DNA of 64,000 nt. Source: Chryseobacterium soldanellicola (GTDB lineage: Bacteria; Bacteroidota; Bacteroidia; Flavobacteriales; Weeksellaceae). The position numbers were made by a program, and so were the translations under genes. Location of the stretch: contig NZ_FNKL01000002.1 in NCBI RefSeq assembly GCF_900100115.1, positions 620,001 to 684,000 of the forward strand, in the 5' to 3' direction. The notes beneath the pieces are model-generated. The model was not told the origin of the DNA and made no database searches. It was given only the letters and a program-made list of their open reading frames with translations. This document shows positions 17,022-26,505 of the stretch, piece by piece (positions within the stretch are counted from its first letter, which is position 1; every line of letters starts with the position of its first letter).

Positions 17022-17708
17022 ATGTTCGAACTTATATTTTCTGCCATCGTTTTAGGCTTTATGTTAAGCTTGGTTTTTATAGGGCCAATCTTTTTTTTAT
17101 TAATAGAAACCAGCTTTTCAAGAGGTCCGAAACACGCGTTGGCATTGGATTTAGGTGTTATCTGTGCAGATCTTTTGTGCATCGTTGCAGCTTATTATGC
17201 GAGCGCAGATATAGTAACTTTGATAGACAAGCATCCCGGTTTTTACAGAATAACTTCCATCCTTATTTTCGTTTACGGAATTGTCATGCTCGTCACGAAA
17301 ACCAAAATGCACATGCCCGGCGAAGAAAAAATCATTAATCAGAATTATTTTAAAACATTTTTTAATGGTTTCTTTTTTAATCTTTTAAATGTGGGGGTTA
17401 TCCTTTTTTGGCTGGTAACGGTGATTTCCGTAAGAAATCAATATCCGGATACCGGCAATTTTATTTTATACATAGGGATTGTAATTGCCACTTATCTTTG
17501 TATAGACCTTGCAAAAATCTTTTTGGCAAAACAGTTTCACGATAAATTAACACAAAAATTAGCCAACAAAATCAGAAGAATCGTTGGCGGAATACTTATA
17601 GTTTTCAGTTTCTTTATTTTCCTGCAAAGCTTTAAAAAATTTAATCAGTTTGATAAAAAATTAGAAGAAGCAGAAAAGAAAGAAGTAAAATTTCAAAAAA
17701 ACAAATGA
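17022..17708 (+). CDS. LysE-family transporter
   Basis: A 228-residue inner-membrane protein with about six hydrophobic segments in the LysE/RhtB amino-acid exporter pattern. The first helix holds the family-typical GFMLSLVFIGPIFFLLIETSFSRGPKHALALDLGV, a G-P motif followed by a loop and a second helix (shown in part). The positively charged C-terminus is cytoplasmic. The substrate cannot be inferred. The stop overlaps the next start by 4 bases (ATGA), so it is translationally coupled to the LD-carboxypeptidase gene; joint recycling or export of cell-wall peptides or amino acids is possible but unproven. Confidence 0.82.
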   Translation: MFELIFSAIVLGFMLSLVFIGPIFFLLIETSFSRGPKHALALDLGVICADLLCIVAAYYASADIVTLIDKHPGFYRITSILIFVYGIVMLVTKTKMHMPGEEKIINQNYFKTFFNGFFFNLLNVGVILFWLVTVISVRNQYPDTGNFILYIGIVIATYLCIDLAKIFLAKQFHDKLTQKLANKIRRIVGGILIVFSFFIFLQSFKKFNQFDKKLEEAEKKEVKFQKNK

Positions 17709-18634
17709 AAAAAATTATCTTCCCGAAATCTCTTAAAAAAGGGGACAAAATAGCTGTAATTTCGCCTGCAGGAGCTGTAGAAGCTTCTCAGCTGGAAAAA
17801 GGTTTAGAAATGATTAAAAATAAAGGTTTCGAACCCGTTTTGGGTGAACACCTTTACAGCAAATTCTCCAACGGCTACAATTACGCAGGAACCGAACAGG
17901 AAAGAATTAAAGACATCAACTGGGCTTTAAACGATAATCAAATCTCTGCAATCTGGGCTTCCAGAGGTGGATATGGGTGTCAGCATCTGGTTGAACATTT
18001 GAATCTTAAAAACTTCACCAAAAATCCAAAATGGTATATCGGATATTCTGATAATACGGTGATCCAAAGTTATCTACTGAAAAAAGGCTTTGCTTCAATT
18101 CACGGACAAACCATTAAAACATCAAGTTTTGGCGTTACGGATGAAAGCTATAATCTGACTTTTGATATTTTGAAAGGAAAAGCTCCAAAATACAGCTTAA
18201 AACCGCATCAATTTGATAAAAAAGGGAATATTGAAGGAGAATTGATCGGAGGGAATTTAGCCTTAATTTATGCGCTTCTGGGAACAAAGTATTCTTTTGA
18301 CTTCAAGGATAAAATTCTATTCATTGAAGATATCGGTGAAAATTTTTATGCGCTGGACCGAATGATCATGAGTCTTGAATTAGCCGGAGTTTTTAATAAA
18401 ATCTCAGGTTTAATAATCGGTGGGATGACCAATATGGGTGATGAAAAAGAAAATAAAAGCTATGAAGAAAGCTTTGATGAGTTTGCTTATCAGCTGATTT
18501 CAGACAGAGTTTTAAAATATAAATTTCCTGTAGCTTTTGGTTTCCCGAATGGTCATATTAAAGATAACCGACCGTTAATTATTGGAGGAAATGTAAAAAT
18601 GAAAATTGGTGATAAGGTAAAAGTTGAGTTTTAG
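17705..18634 (+). CDS. LD-carboxypeptidase, peptidase family S66
   Basis: Removes the terminal D-Ala from muropeptide tetrapeptides during peptidoglycan recycling (LdcA-like). The 309-residue length is typical. The N-terminal domain has GDKIAVISPAG and WASRGGYGCQHL. The nucleophile serine lies in WYIGYSDNTVI, and the charge-relay residues are expected in the FIEDIGE region (Glu) and in FPNGHIKDNRP (His). No signal peptide, so cytoplasmic. It overlaps the LysE-family gene by 4 bases. Confidence 0.9.
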   Translation: MKKIIFPKSLKKGDKIAVISPAGAVEASQLEKGLEMIKNKGFEPVLGEHLYSKFSNGYNYAGTEQERIKDINWALNDNQISAIWASRGGYGCQHLVEHLNLKNFTKNPKWYIGYSDNTVIQSYLLKKGFASIHGQTIKTSSFGVTDESYNLTFDILKGKAPKYSLKPHQFDKKGNIEGELIGGNLALIYALLGTKYSFDFKDKILFIEDIGENFYALDRMIMSLELAGVFNKISGLIIGGMTNMGDEKENKSYEESFDEFAYQLISDRVLKYKFPVAFGFPNGHIKDNRPLIIGGNVKMKIGDKVKVEF

Positions 18635-18682
18635 ATTCCCTGACTTAAAACCCTCAAACCCTATTACTCTCAAACTTAGACG

Positions 18683-19054
18683 ATGGCAACTCACAACGAT
18701 TTCGGAAAAAAGGCTGAAGACTTAGCAGTAGGTTTTCTACAGAAAAACGGCTATAAAATTCTTATAAGAAATTTTAGGTTTCAAAAAGCGGAAATCGATA
18801 TTATTGCCGAAAAAGATAATTTAATTATCATAACAGAAGTAAAAGCGCGTTCTACAGATGCTTTTATGCTGCCTCAGGAAGCGGTTAACAAAAAGAAAAT
18901 CAAATTAATAGTTTCTGCAGCCAACAATTATCTGGAAGAATTTAATAAAAGCCAGGAAGTCAGATTTGATATTATTTCCGTGCTTCCCGACGAAAAAGGA
19001 AAACTAATTATTGAACATATCGTTGATGCTTTTGAAGCATTCGACGCCAATTAA
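18683..19054 (+). CDS. YraN-family (UPF0102) nuclease-fold protein
   Basis: A 123-residue protein with the compact restriction-endonuclease-like fold of UPF0102: GKKAEDLAVGFLQKNGYKIL, then AEIDIIA and ITEVKAR, which supply the D-x(n)-E-x-K nuclease-type residues. A physiological role is not established for the family. It begins 48 bases after the LD-carboxypeptidase gene. Confidence 0.88.
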   Translation: MATHNDFGKKAEDLAVGFLQKNGYKILIRNFRFQKAEIDIIAEKDNLIIITEVKARSTDAFMLPQEAVNKKKIKLIVSAANNYLEEFNKSQEVRFDIISVLPDEKGKLIIEHIVDAFEAFDAN

Positions 19055-19056
19055 TG

Positions 19057-19097
19057 ATGTAACAATGTATCAGTCTAGCACTTTACCATTGTTACAT
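19057..19097. repeat. 11-bp perfect inverted repeat between yraN and the SDR gene
   Basis: ATGTAACAATG (19057-19067) and CATTGTTACAT (19087-19097) pair perfectly around a 19-base loop. No T-run follows directly, so it looks more like a small dispersed hairpin element than a standard terminator. Confidence 0.6.
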
Positions 19098-19140
19098 TGA
19101 TAAATTTAGACTAATACATTTAAAAAATTGAAAATTTTTT

Positions 19141-19890
19141 ATGAAGACAATATTAATCACCGGAGCCACTTCCGGAATAGGAAAATCTACAGCAGAGCTT
19201 TTTGCCAGACAAGGAAACAGGATCATCATTTGCGGAAGAAGAAATGAGGTTTTAGAATCATTAAAAACTGAACTTTCCTCCTTCACCGAAATATTTAGTT
19301 TAAAATTTGATGTCAGGAATTTGGAAGAAGTTGAAAATGCCATCAATTCTCTTCCGGAAGAATGGAAAAGTATAGATGTATTGGTTAATAATGCAGGAAA
19401 TGCACACGGTTTGGATCCTCTTTCAGCCGGAAAAACCGATGATTGGGATTCTATGATCGACGGAAATGTAAAAGGACTTTTATATGTTTCGAAAATGATT
19501 ATTCCTTCGATGAAAGAACTAAATTCAGGACATATTGTGAATATCAGTTCGGTTGCGGCGAGACAAACTTATGCAAATGGCGTTGTGTACTGTGCCACCA
19601 AAAAAGCAGTCGATGTTATTTCTGAAGGAATGAGGCTGGAATTAACCGAATTTGGGATCAGGGTTTCAAATATCCAGCCGGGCGCTGTAGAAACAGATTT
19701 TTCTTTAGTTAGATTTAAAGGAGACAGCGAAAGAGCTTCAACCGTTTATGCAGGATATGAGGCTTTAAAAGCAGAAGATATTGCTGATGCGATCGCCTAT
19801 TGTGTAAATGCTCCAAAACATGTAAATGTTTCTGATATGACAATTTATCCGAGTGCTCAAAGCGAACCGAGAACTATTTATAGGAAATAA
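19141..19890 (+). CDS. SDR-family NADP-dependent oxidoreductase (YdfG-like)
   Basis: A classical short-chain dehydrogenase of 249 residues. The cofactor loop is TGATSGIGKST, and Arg/Arg after strand 2 (CGRRNE) predicts NADP(H) preference. NNAG (82-85 region), the catalytic Ser in NISSVAA and the Tyr-x3-Lys motif in YCATKKAV are all present. The C-terminal segment (IQPGAVETDFSLVRFKGD) matches the YdfG subgroup, which oxidises L-serine, L-allo-threonine and 3-hydroxy acids. The exact substrate is inferred. Confidence 0.88.
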   Translation: MKTILITGATSGIGKSTAELFARQGNRIIICGRRNEVLESLKTELSSFTEIFSLKFDVRNLEEVENAINSLPEEWKSIDVLVNNAGNAHGLDPLSAGKTDDWDSMIDGNVKGLLYVSKMIIPSMKELNSGHIVNISSVAARQTYANGVVYCATKKAVDVISEGMRLELTEFGIRVSNIQPGAVETDFSLVRFKGDSERASTVYAGYEALKAEDIADAIAYCVNAPKHVNVSDMTIYPSAQSEPRTIYRK

Positions 19891-19985
19891 TTTCATAAAG
19901 GATTAAATTTGCAAAAGATTACAGCTCATTTATCAGGTTAAAATTTAATCTATAAATGTCAGATTAATGACAGATTTTATTAAAA

Positions 19986-20666
19986 ATGAAAATTTTATAC
20001 ATCGAAACCTCTTCAAAAAACTGCTCGGTAGCTATTTCGGATAACGAAAAGCTGTTGTGTGTTTGCGAAGAAGTTTCAGAAAACTATAAACAGTCCGAAA
20101 GTCTGCACACTTTTGTGGAATGGGCTTTGGAAGGTGCAGGAATTTCAATGAAAGAGATTGAAGCCGTTTCTTTAGGAAAAGGCCCGGGTTCTTATACCGG
20201 GTTGAGAATTGGCGCTTCTTCTGCAAAAGGATTTTGCTACGGATTAAAAGTTCCTTTGATCGCTGTAAATTCTCTTGAAACGGTGATAGAGCCTTTTTTA
20301 GATCAGAACTATGATTTTATAGTGCCTTTGATTGATGCAAGAAGAATGGAGGTTTATACGGCCGTTTATGACGGTAAAACCGGCAATATGATCTCTGAAA
20401 CGGAAGCTAAAATTTTAGATGAAACCTCTTTTCAAGAGTTTAAAGATAGAAAAATACTATTTGTGGGAGACGGAGCAAAAAAAGCACAGGAAATTTTGCA
20501 GCTTCCAAATGCTGTTTTCAATGACAGCATCTACCCTTCTGCTCAATATTTAATTAAAAAAACGTTGGAGAAAATAGATAAAAAAGAGTTTGAGGATATT
20601 GCGTATTTTGAGCCGTTTTATTTAAAAGACTTTCACGGAGTAAAGAAAAAGAATTCATCAGATTGA
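19986..20666 (+). CDS. tsaB: TsaB, tRNA threonylcarbamoyladenosine synthesis subunit
   Basis: A non-catalytic ASKHA-fold partner of TsaD that, with TsaE, forms the complex transferring threonylcarbamoyl to A37 of ANN-decoding tRNAs. The 226-residue length is normal. The N-terminal MKILYIETSSKNCSVAI and the strongly conserved GKGPGSYTGLRIGASSAKG identify it. It is a single gene ending at a shared bidirectional terminator. Confidence 0.95.
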   Translation: MKILYIETSSKNCSVAISDNEKLLCVCEEVSENYKQSESLHTFVEWALEGAGISMKEIEAVSLGKGPGSYTGLRIGASSAKGFCYGLKVPLIAVNSLETVIEPFLDQNYDFIVPLIDARRMEVYTAVYDGKTGNMISETEAKILDETSFQEFKDRKILFVGDGAKKAQEILQLPNAVFNDSIYPSAQYLIKKTLEKIDKKEFEDIAYFEPFYLKDFHGVKKKNSSD

Positions 20667-20674
20667 TTTTATAG

Positions 20675-20706
20675 AAAAAAGCGAAGAAATTTATCTTCGC
20701 TTTTTT
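20675..20706. terminator. Bidirectional terminator between tsaB and the PorW/SprE-like gene
   Basis: GCGAAGA (20681-20687) pairs with TCTTCGC (20694-20700), flanked by A6 and T6 so that either transcript ends in a U-run. Confidence 0.92.
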
Positions 20707-20709
20707 ATT

Positions 20710-23295
20710 TTACTGGGTTTTTGGAGGAGCCGTCGGCCCTTTTACTTCTTGTATTGTGGTTGGCTGCTGTTTTTTTGGCAGCTGTTGATTTTGCTGATTG
20801 GGGTTATTCATATTGGTTGAAGGCTGTCCGCTGAAATTTCCACTTGGGTTTGGGGGGATTCCTATATTGTTGTTTTGGGTATTAGGCTGTTGTGGAGGAA
20901 GAGAATTTCCCTTATTATCCGTAGCCTGGAATGCCAGATCGCTTTTCAGATAATTCAGCATTTCTTTGGCTTTTACGCCTTCCGGGGTTTTAGAATAATT
21001 TAAAGCAATTTGTTCTAATTGAAGAATCATCACCTCTTTCCCACTCGATTTTCCTGAATTAAATGCATTTAACAGATATAATTTAGGAATCAAAGCATCT
21101 TTTGGATATTTCTGAATGGTCTGATCAATAATATCTTTACTTTCCACAAATTTTTCACCTTCATACAAAGCGTAAGCTCTTTTGTATTCATTTTCAACAT
21201 CTTCAGAAGATTTTACAAACGTATTGCTTTTAGGATTTCTTGCGAATTCCGCATAAGATGAATATGGATAATCGGTCAATAAGATTTGTTTTGCTCTTTC
21301 TGCAGCCTGTGGATTTTTCTGATAATTCATGGCAAAAATCTCATACAAAGCCTGCAGCATCACTTTTTCTTCAGGTTTAACATCTACGAGATCGTATAAT
21401 GTTTTTGTCGCCAAAGGTGTATTGGTAAAATAATTCTGATACATTACACCAAGGCCCAAAGAAGCTGTATCTCTGTCTTTTTTCAGCTCGGCTAATTTTG
21501 TGGCGTCTGTAGGAATTTGCTCGATATAATATTTAGGCTCGAAACGTCTTGGGTTTGGCGCAGATGTCACTCCTAACGCTTCATTTTTCATGTCTTCAAT
21601 AGAGGTCATTTTTTTAGAATAACGCCAGTTATCGGCAAGAGCCCTGTCGCCCCACACCTGCTTAAATGAAGAGGAACCTTTGCTGACGGTACCTGTATTA
21701 GAGAAATAAAAACCTTTTGTTGCCACTCCGAAATCCTCAAAAGAATTGGAGCTGTTTGCAAAAATAGAGTTGGCACTGTAATCACCGGTATCGAAACCTT
21801 TTGCTCTTTCAGCTCGTTTTCTTTCCAACTCTTCTTTTTCTTCCTTAGCCTTTAATTTTGCAATATGTTTTGTGAAAAAATCTGTTTTTTCGGCTTCACT
21901 CATTTTCGCTAAAGAAAGAATGCTGTCATTTTTCTTAATTAAATAATAGTTTTTTGAGATCTTTTTAATATAAACGGACTGATCCTGTAAAAGCACCTTA
22001 GAGGGCTCATAGGTCATTGCGGCAAGCGCAGAATCATAATATGTTCCGGCTGCGATATAGTCGTTTTTATCAAGATAATCTTTTCCTATTTCATAATAAT
22101 CTAAACCGCGGATTTGCGGATCGGAAACTTTTTCTTTCAGGGATTTTTTAAAGAAGTCCTGAGCTTCATCTCTTTTGCCGGCTTTATTGGCCATTAACCC
22201 TAAAGCATAGTAAAATTCGTTCTTTCTGGAACCGTAAGTTCCTTTTTTACTGATATCTTCCAAATATTTTTTAGCACCGGTATAATCGCCTTTTCCGTTG
22301 AATGTTTTGGCAACGGCAATTTGGGATTTTACCTCAAACTCGAAATCATTGGCATATTTATAAGCAGCCATAAAACTTTCTCTGGCCTGATCGTTCTGTC
22401 CTAAATTTTCATAAACCTGGCCTTTCAGATAAGCAATTCTGCTCTTTAATTTTCTGTTGGTATTAACTTCAAAAGCGTGGTCCAATTCTTTTACAGCTTC
22501 TTCTTTTTTACCTGCATCCAATAGAGATTCAGAATAATAGATGCTTAAAAGCTTTTCATACGTTTTACTGATATCCTCTCCTTTTAATTTTGCAAAAACA
22601 TCCTGGGCTTTGTGGTAACTTTTAAGCTGAGAATACGCGAGGCCTTCGTAAATTCTAGCCAAAGGAACTCTTTTATCATCCTTCATATGCGTGAAAACAT
22701 AGTTCAGGGCGTCCAAAGCTTCAGCTGATTTATTCTGGTAAATTCTCGATTGCGCAAGAATCATGTAAGCATCGAAGATTTTTTTGTTTTTTTCCTCTCC
22801 GTTTTTAATGACTGAATATTTATTAATCGCTTTTAAAGCTTTTGCTTCTGAAATTTCCAGTGCTGTAGCGCCTTTATTTCCTGTTTGGTTTTGATCGTCG
22901 GGATTATTCCCATTTGGCGTCACATTTCCCTGCATCCCGGGTGGCATTCCCGGAGGCCCGTTCTGAGCGCTTCTGCCGCTATTATTTTTGGCAGGCTGAT
23001 TCACTTCTGCCATCTTTCTGGAGTTTTCGGCGAAAGCTTCAGATTGGCCAAGATCGCTTCCCAAAGGCTGATCTTCATAGGTCAGAATGGGAATATACGG
23101 AGCATAAAAATTATCTTTATGCGCTTTGTCTCTCGTCTCAAACTCTGTGTTTAACGCATCTTTTGCATTAAACAAAGTGTTGTAATATGTGGAAAATCCT
23201 TTCATGAACTTGGATCGCTGCTCCGGTCTCTTGGTTTTTGTGCCACAAGAGAGAACGATACATGCTGTCAAAAGGAATAAAATATTCTTTTTCAT
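20710..23295 (-). CDS. TPR lipoprotein of the type IX secretion system, SprE/PorW-like
   Basis: An 861-residue lipoprotein: signal peptide with lipobox VLSC, Cys17. It opens FMKGFSTYYNTLFNAKDAL, as in SprE of gliding Flavobacterium and PorW of Porphyromonas, and contains many TPR helices (about residues 150-470 and 650-790). A Gly/Pro/Asn/Gln-rich segment lies at about 95-140, and the C-terminus (from about 800) is low-complexity and Gln/Pro/Asn-rich. The family is needed for T9SS function, probably linking the PorLM motor to outer-membrane parts. A type IX cargo gene is present at 61154-62995. I am confident of the family; the symbol (sprE or porW) varies between organisms. Confidence 0.82.
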   Translation of the reverse strand: MKKNILFLLTACIVLSCGTKTKRPEQRSKFMKGFSTYYNTLFNAKDALNTEFETRDKAHKDNFYAPYIPILTYEDQPLGSDLGQSEAFAENSRKMAEVNQPAKNNSGRSAQNGPPGMPPGMQGNVTPNGNNPDDQNQTGNKGATALEISEAKALKAINKYSVIKNGEEKNKKIFDAYMILAQSRIYQNKSAEALDALNYVFTHMKDDKRVPLARIYEGLAYSQLKSYHKAQDVFAKLKGEDISKTYEKLLSIYYSESLLDAGKKEEAVKELDHAFEVNTNRKLKSRIAYLKGQVYENLGQNDQARESFMAAYKYANDFEFEVKSQIAVAKTFNGKGDYTGAKKYLEDISKKGTYGSRKNEFYYALGLMANKAGKRDEAQDFFKKSLKEKVSDPQIRGLDYYEIGKDYLDKNDYIAAGTYYDSALAAMTYEPSKVLLQDQSVYIKKISKNYYLIKKNDSILSLAKMSEAEKTDFFTKHIAKLKAKEEKEELERKRAERAKGFDTGDYSANSIFANSSNSFEDFGVATKGFYFSNTGTVSKGSSSFKQVWGDRALADNWRYSKKMTSIEDMKNEALGVTSAPNPRRFEPKYYIEQIPTDATKLAELKKDRDTASLGLGVMYQNYFTNTPLATKTLYDLVDVKPEEKVMLQALYEIFAMNYQKNPQAAERAKQILLTDYPYSSYAEFARNPKSNTFVKSSEDVENEYKRAYALYEGEKFVESKDIIDQTIQKYPKDALIPKLYLLNAFNSGKSSGKEVMILQLEQIALNYSKTPEGVKAKEMLNYLKSDLAFQATDNKGNSLPPQQPNTQNNNIGIPPNPSGNFSGQPSTNMNNPNQQNQQLPKKQQPTTIQEVKGPTAPPKTQ

Positions 23296-23379
23296 TATTC
23301 AATATAACTGGCTAATCTACTTTTTATTATCAAAAGTTTGATGATTTTGTAAAAATAATAAATTTTATATTGAAAAAAT

Positions 23380-23940
23380 TTATATTTTATTCAAAATTTT
23401 GTAAACCAAATGAGTAGGAAGCCCCATAATCGTATAAAAGCTGCCTTCCATTTTTCTGATTTTTGCCATTCCGAGCCATTCCTGGATGCCATAGCTTCCT
23501 GCTTTGTCGAAAGGTCTGTATTTTTGAACGTAATAGTCAATTTCTTCATCTGAAATTTCGTCAAACTCTACATTTGCGACATCAGTTTCTGTAAAAGTTT
23601 GATTTGAAGTTTTAATCGTAATTCCTGTATAAACCTGATGTGTTTTCCCTGAAAGCTTCTGCAGCATATTTTTTGCATCGTCTGCATCTTTCGGCTTTCC
23701 AAGGATTTGATTATCAATAGCTACAATGGTATCGGCAGTTATCAGAACTTCATCATTTTCCAGCTTTCTGAAAGCTTCTGCTTTTAATTCAGATAAATAT
23801 GCTGCCGCCTCTCCTATTTCAATATGTTTTGGAAGAATTTCTTCACAATCTATTTTCACGACTTCAAAATCAAAGCCTAAACTTGATAAAAGTTCTTTTC
23901 TTCTGGGTGATTGTGAGGCTAATAATATATTCATTATCAA
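23380..23940 (-). CDS. maf: Maf-family nucleotide pyrophosphatase
   Basis: A house-cleaning nucleoside triphosphate pyrophosphatase (dTTPase/UTPase type) linked to septum formation. The core motifs are LASQSPRRKELLSSLG, the catalytic Asp region ITADTIVAID, LGKPKD and KAGSYGIQEWLG. At about 184-186 residues it has normal length. Two starts are possible, at 23940 or two codons later at 23934 (MNILLAS), and the second fits the family better. It follows the KdsC-like gene with a gap of 4 bases. Confidence 0.93.
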   Translation of the reverse strand: MIMNILLASQSPRRKELLSSLGFDFEVVKIDCEEILPKHIEIGEAAAYLSELKAEAFRKLENDEVLITADTIVAIDNQILGKPKDADDAKNMLQKLSGKTHQVYTGITIKTSNQTFTETDVANVEFDEISDEEIDYYVQKYRPFDKAGSYGIQEWLGMAKIRKMEGSFYTIMGLPTHLVYKILNKI

Positions 23941-23944
23941 TTAA

Positions 23945-24463
23945 TTAAATAGATTGTGTGTTATCATCATGCCAATTACCCTGAATTTTCATTACCTGCT
24001 CGATTACATCGCGTACGGCACCACTTCCCCCTTTTATTGGTGAAATATAACTGGCAATCCCTTTTACTTCAGGTACGGCATTTTCAGGACAAGCCGCAAT
24101 GGCAGAATTTTCCATAATATGAATGTCGGGTAAATCATCTCCCATTGTTAAAATGTCTTCATTTTTAAGATTATATTTTGCTTTAAAATCTTCAAAATCA
24201 GCCATTTTATTATGAGATTTCGGATAATAATCCTGTATTCCGAGATAATTGATCCTGTGTTTTACCATTTCATCGTTTCCTCCTGTAATTACTCCTATTA
24301 AGTAATTGTTTTTTAAGGCTTTAACAACAGCGTATCCGTCTAGAACATTCATTACCCTCGACATATTTCCTCCCGGCATCAGATAAACGCTTCCGTCTGT
24401 GAAAACTCCGTCTACATCGAATACAAATGCTTTTATATCTTTTAATTTCTCTTTATAACTCAT
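23945..24463 (-). CDS. HAD-family phosphatase, KdsC-like
   Basis: A 172-residue HAD phosphatase lacking a cap domain, like 3-deoxy-D-manno-octulosonate 8-phosphate phosphatase, which works as a tetramer in Kdo synthesis for LPS. Motifs are FDVDGVFTDG (nucleophile Asp), ITGGND, a Lys in KSHNKMADF and GDDLPDI (metal-binding Asp). No other Kdo gene lies nearby, so the substrate is inferred from family. It overlaps the upstream DUF2520 gene by 11 bases. Confidence 0.85.
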   Translation of the reverse strand: MSYKEKLKDIKAFVFDVDGVFTDGSVYLMPGGNMSRVMNVLDGYAVVKALKNNYLIGVITGGNDEMVKHRINYLGIQDYYPKSHNKMADFEDFKAKYNLKNEDILTMGDDLPDIHIMENSAIAACPENAVPEVKGIASYISPIKGGSGAVRDVIEQVMKIQGNWHDDNTQSI

Positions 24464-25202
24464 ACATTTTTTGAATTGAGTGATTCATTGTTTTATAAAT
24501 CTCAAGACTTTCGTCTTTTAATAACTGCTCATGTAATTCCAGAACTCTTATATCATTTCTTACGGCTGGACCGGTTTGTGCTGATTTTGGTTCAATTTCA
24601 TGAATTTTTTGAACCGTTTCATCAATTAACGGTAAAAAATAATCAAACGGAATTTCCTGTGAATCCGAAATTTCTTTCGCTCTTGAAAAAAGATGATTTA
24701 CAAAATTACAGGCAAAAACGGCCGTTAAATGAATATATTTTCTTTTTTCATGAGTACTTTTCATTACATTTTTTGAAATTTTAGAAGCAATTTCAAAAAG
24801 TAAATTTTGATCCTCCTGATTTTCAGTTTCTATAAAAAACGGAATGTTGGAATAATCCAGTTCTTTAGATCTTGAAAAAGTCTGTAAAGGATAAAAGCTT
24901 GATTTTCTGTACTCTCCTACTAAAACTTCTTTGGAAAGCGAGCCAGAAGTATGAGCAACCAGACAATCTTTTTTAGTAATGATTTTAGAAACATTTTCTA
25001 CAGAATTGTCACTTACACAAATAATATACAGATCTGCATCTTCCAGTTTTTCCGTTGAATAAGGAATTTTTAATTCATCAGAAATTTTTTGCAGTTCTTT
25101 CTCATTCCTTCCAAAAATTTGGGCTAAAGGAATGTTATTCAGAACAAAAGCTTTTGCCAGATGATAGGCGACGTTTCCGGAACCGATAATTACAATTTGC
25201 AT
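24453..25202 (-). CDS. Rossmann-fold / DUF2520 protein
   Basis: A 249-residue predicted oxidoreductase. The N-terminal Rossmann fold has IVIIGSGNVAYHLAKAF and AHTSGSL, as in F420-dependent NADP reductase-like or pyrroline-carboxylate reductase-like proteins. The C-terminal helical domain (about 125-249; HLTAVFACNFVNHLF) matches DUF2520. The physiological substrate is unknown for this family. It is the first gene of a tight three-gene minus-strand operon with the KdsC-like and maf genes. Confidence 0.85.
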   Translation of the reverse strand: MQIVIIGSGNVAYHLAKAFVLNNIPLAQIFGRNEKELQKISDELKIPYSTEKLEDADLYIICVSDNSVENVSKIITKKDCLVAHTSGSLSKEVLVGEYRKSSFYPLQTFSRSKELDYSNIPFFIETENQEDQNLLFEIASKISKNVMKSTHEKRKYIHLTAVFACNFVNHLFSRAKEISDSQEIPFDYFLPLIDETVQKIHEIEPKSAQTGPAVRNDIRVLELHEQLLKDESLEIYKTMNHSIQKMYEL

Positions 25203-25342
25203 ATAACAAAGATAGGATTTTGCAGTGAGTTGTGGAAAGGATGTTAAAATGTGGGAAGTTGGAAATTTTACACCGCTTATTGCTTATTGTCTGAGGCTTA
25301 TTGCATAACTATCTTACAATATTTTATTTTTTGGACTAAAAA

Positions 25343-25375
25343 TTGGATAAGTAATTTAACTTTCAACTATTTTTG
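25343..25375 (+). promoter_or_regulatory. Probable promoter of the ECF sigma factor operon
   Basis: TTG at 25343-25345 and TATTTTTG at 25368-25375 (spacing 22) fit the flavobacterial promoter layout with slightly long spacing, 25 bases before the start codon. Confidence 0.5.
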
Positions 25376-25400
25376 TAATCCAAAACAGTGAAAGCATCTT

Positions 25401-25952
25401 ATGAAGATTAAGGACGCGGAAATTATTTCGTTGATGCAAAATCCACGAACTCAGGAAAAAGGAGTTCGCGCCCTGATGGATGCTTATCAAAGTAGATTGT
25501 ATTGGCACATAAGAAGAATTATTGTGGACGGAGATCTTGCACAGGACACGCTGCAGGAAACATTTATAAAAGCATATCAGAATTTTCATCAGTTCAAAAA
25601 TGATAGCCAGTTGTACACCTGGCTGTACAGAATCGCTACCAATGAAGCATTACAGCAGGTAAATAAATTGAAGAAAATGCAGAAGACCGATGAAGATCCG
25701 GAATATTATATGCAAAATCTTGTCGCCGATAATACAGAAGGGGATGCTGAAGAAATACAGCTTTTACTCCAGAACGCGATACAAAGTCTGCCCGAAAAGC
25801 AGAAACTGGTATTTATGATGCGGTATTATGATGATTTGCCTTACGAAGAGATATCAAAAATTGTAGATATGTCGGTAGGCACATTAAAAACGAATTATCA
25901 TTATGCCAAGCAAAAAATAGAAGAATATATTAAAGAAAATTACGAAAGATAA
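25401..25952 (+). CDS. ECF-type RNA polymerase sigma factor
   Basis: A 183-residue sigma-70 family member with only regions 2 and 4. Region 2 is about residues 20-95 (QDTLQETFIKAYQNFHQFKNDSQLYTWLYRIATN split), and region 4 is about 130-180 (LPEKQKLVFMMRYYDDLPYEEIS and a helix-turn-helix through VGTLKTNYHYA). It directs RNA polymerase to a dedicated promoter set. The next gene, 17 bases downstream, encodes a one-helix membrane protein that is probably its anti-sigma factor. Confidence 0.93.
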   Translation: MKIKDAEIISLMQNPRTQEKGVRALMDAYQSRLYWHIRRIIVDGDLAQDTLQETFIKAYQNFHQFKNDSQLYTWLYRIATNEALQQVNKLKKMQKTDEDPEYYMQNLVADNTEGDAEEIQLLLQNAIQSLPEKQKLVFMMRYYDDLPYEEISKIVDMSVGTLKTNYHYAKQKIEEYIKENYER

Positions 25953-25969
25953 TTTTTGAGAGAAAAGAG

Positions 25970-26500
25970 ATGAAAGACTTCGATATAGAAAAACTAGAAC
26001 GCAAAAACATTTACCGAGTTCCTGATAATTTGTTTGAAAATATTCAGGAAAAAGTAATGAATGATGTAAAAGCGAATAAAAAAGCACCTATTTTTAAATT
26101 AAATTGGGCTTACGCTGCGGCAGCATCATTGGCGTTGATTTTTGGAGCGACTTTTGTTTTCAATTCAATTGATAGAACAAAGGATAAAGAAGGTTCTCAG
26201 CCAACGTATGCCGTAAACGGTCAGCAATCGAAAACCGAAAGCGAGTTGGCGTATGAAACATTGAAATCTGATTTAACTTCTGTTGAAAATAATAATCAAA
26301 CAGTTGTAAATCAAGAAAGTAAAAACAATACTTACACTCAGGTGACTGATAATAAGGCAGAAAAAAAGCAGACGGTAAAGCCTGCAGCTAAGAAAGTTGA
26401 AACTCAGATGAATGAATATTTGGATTCTTTTTCCAATTCTGAAATATCAGAGCTGGCAAGCAATTCAACACAGGACGTTTATTTGGATTTATATAATTAA
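25970..26500 (+). CDS. Probable anti-sigma factor, single membrane helix
   Basis: A 176-residue protein with a short cytoplasmic N-terminal part (YRVPDNLFENIQEKVM), one membrane helix at about 45-65 (WAYAAAASLALIFGATFVF), and a Gln/Thr/Asn-rich periplasmic tail. Its position directly behind an ECF sigma gene and its topology fit a membrane anti-sigma factor that holds the sigma factor at the N-terminal part. The N-terminus lacks an obvious zinc-binding H-x3-C-x2-C motif. The role is inferred from context. Confidence 0.72.
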   Translation: MKDFDIEKLERKNIYRVPDNLFENIQEKVMNDVKANKKAPIFKLNWAYAAAASLALIFGATFVFNSIDRTKDKEGSQPTYAVNGQQSKTESELAYETLKSDLTSVENNNQTVVNQESKNNTYTQVTDNKAEKKQTVKPAAKKVETQMNEYLDSFSNSEISELASNSTQDVYLDLYN

Positions 26501-26505
26501 GAAAG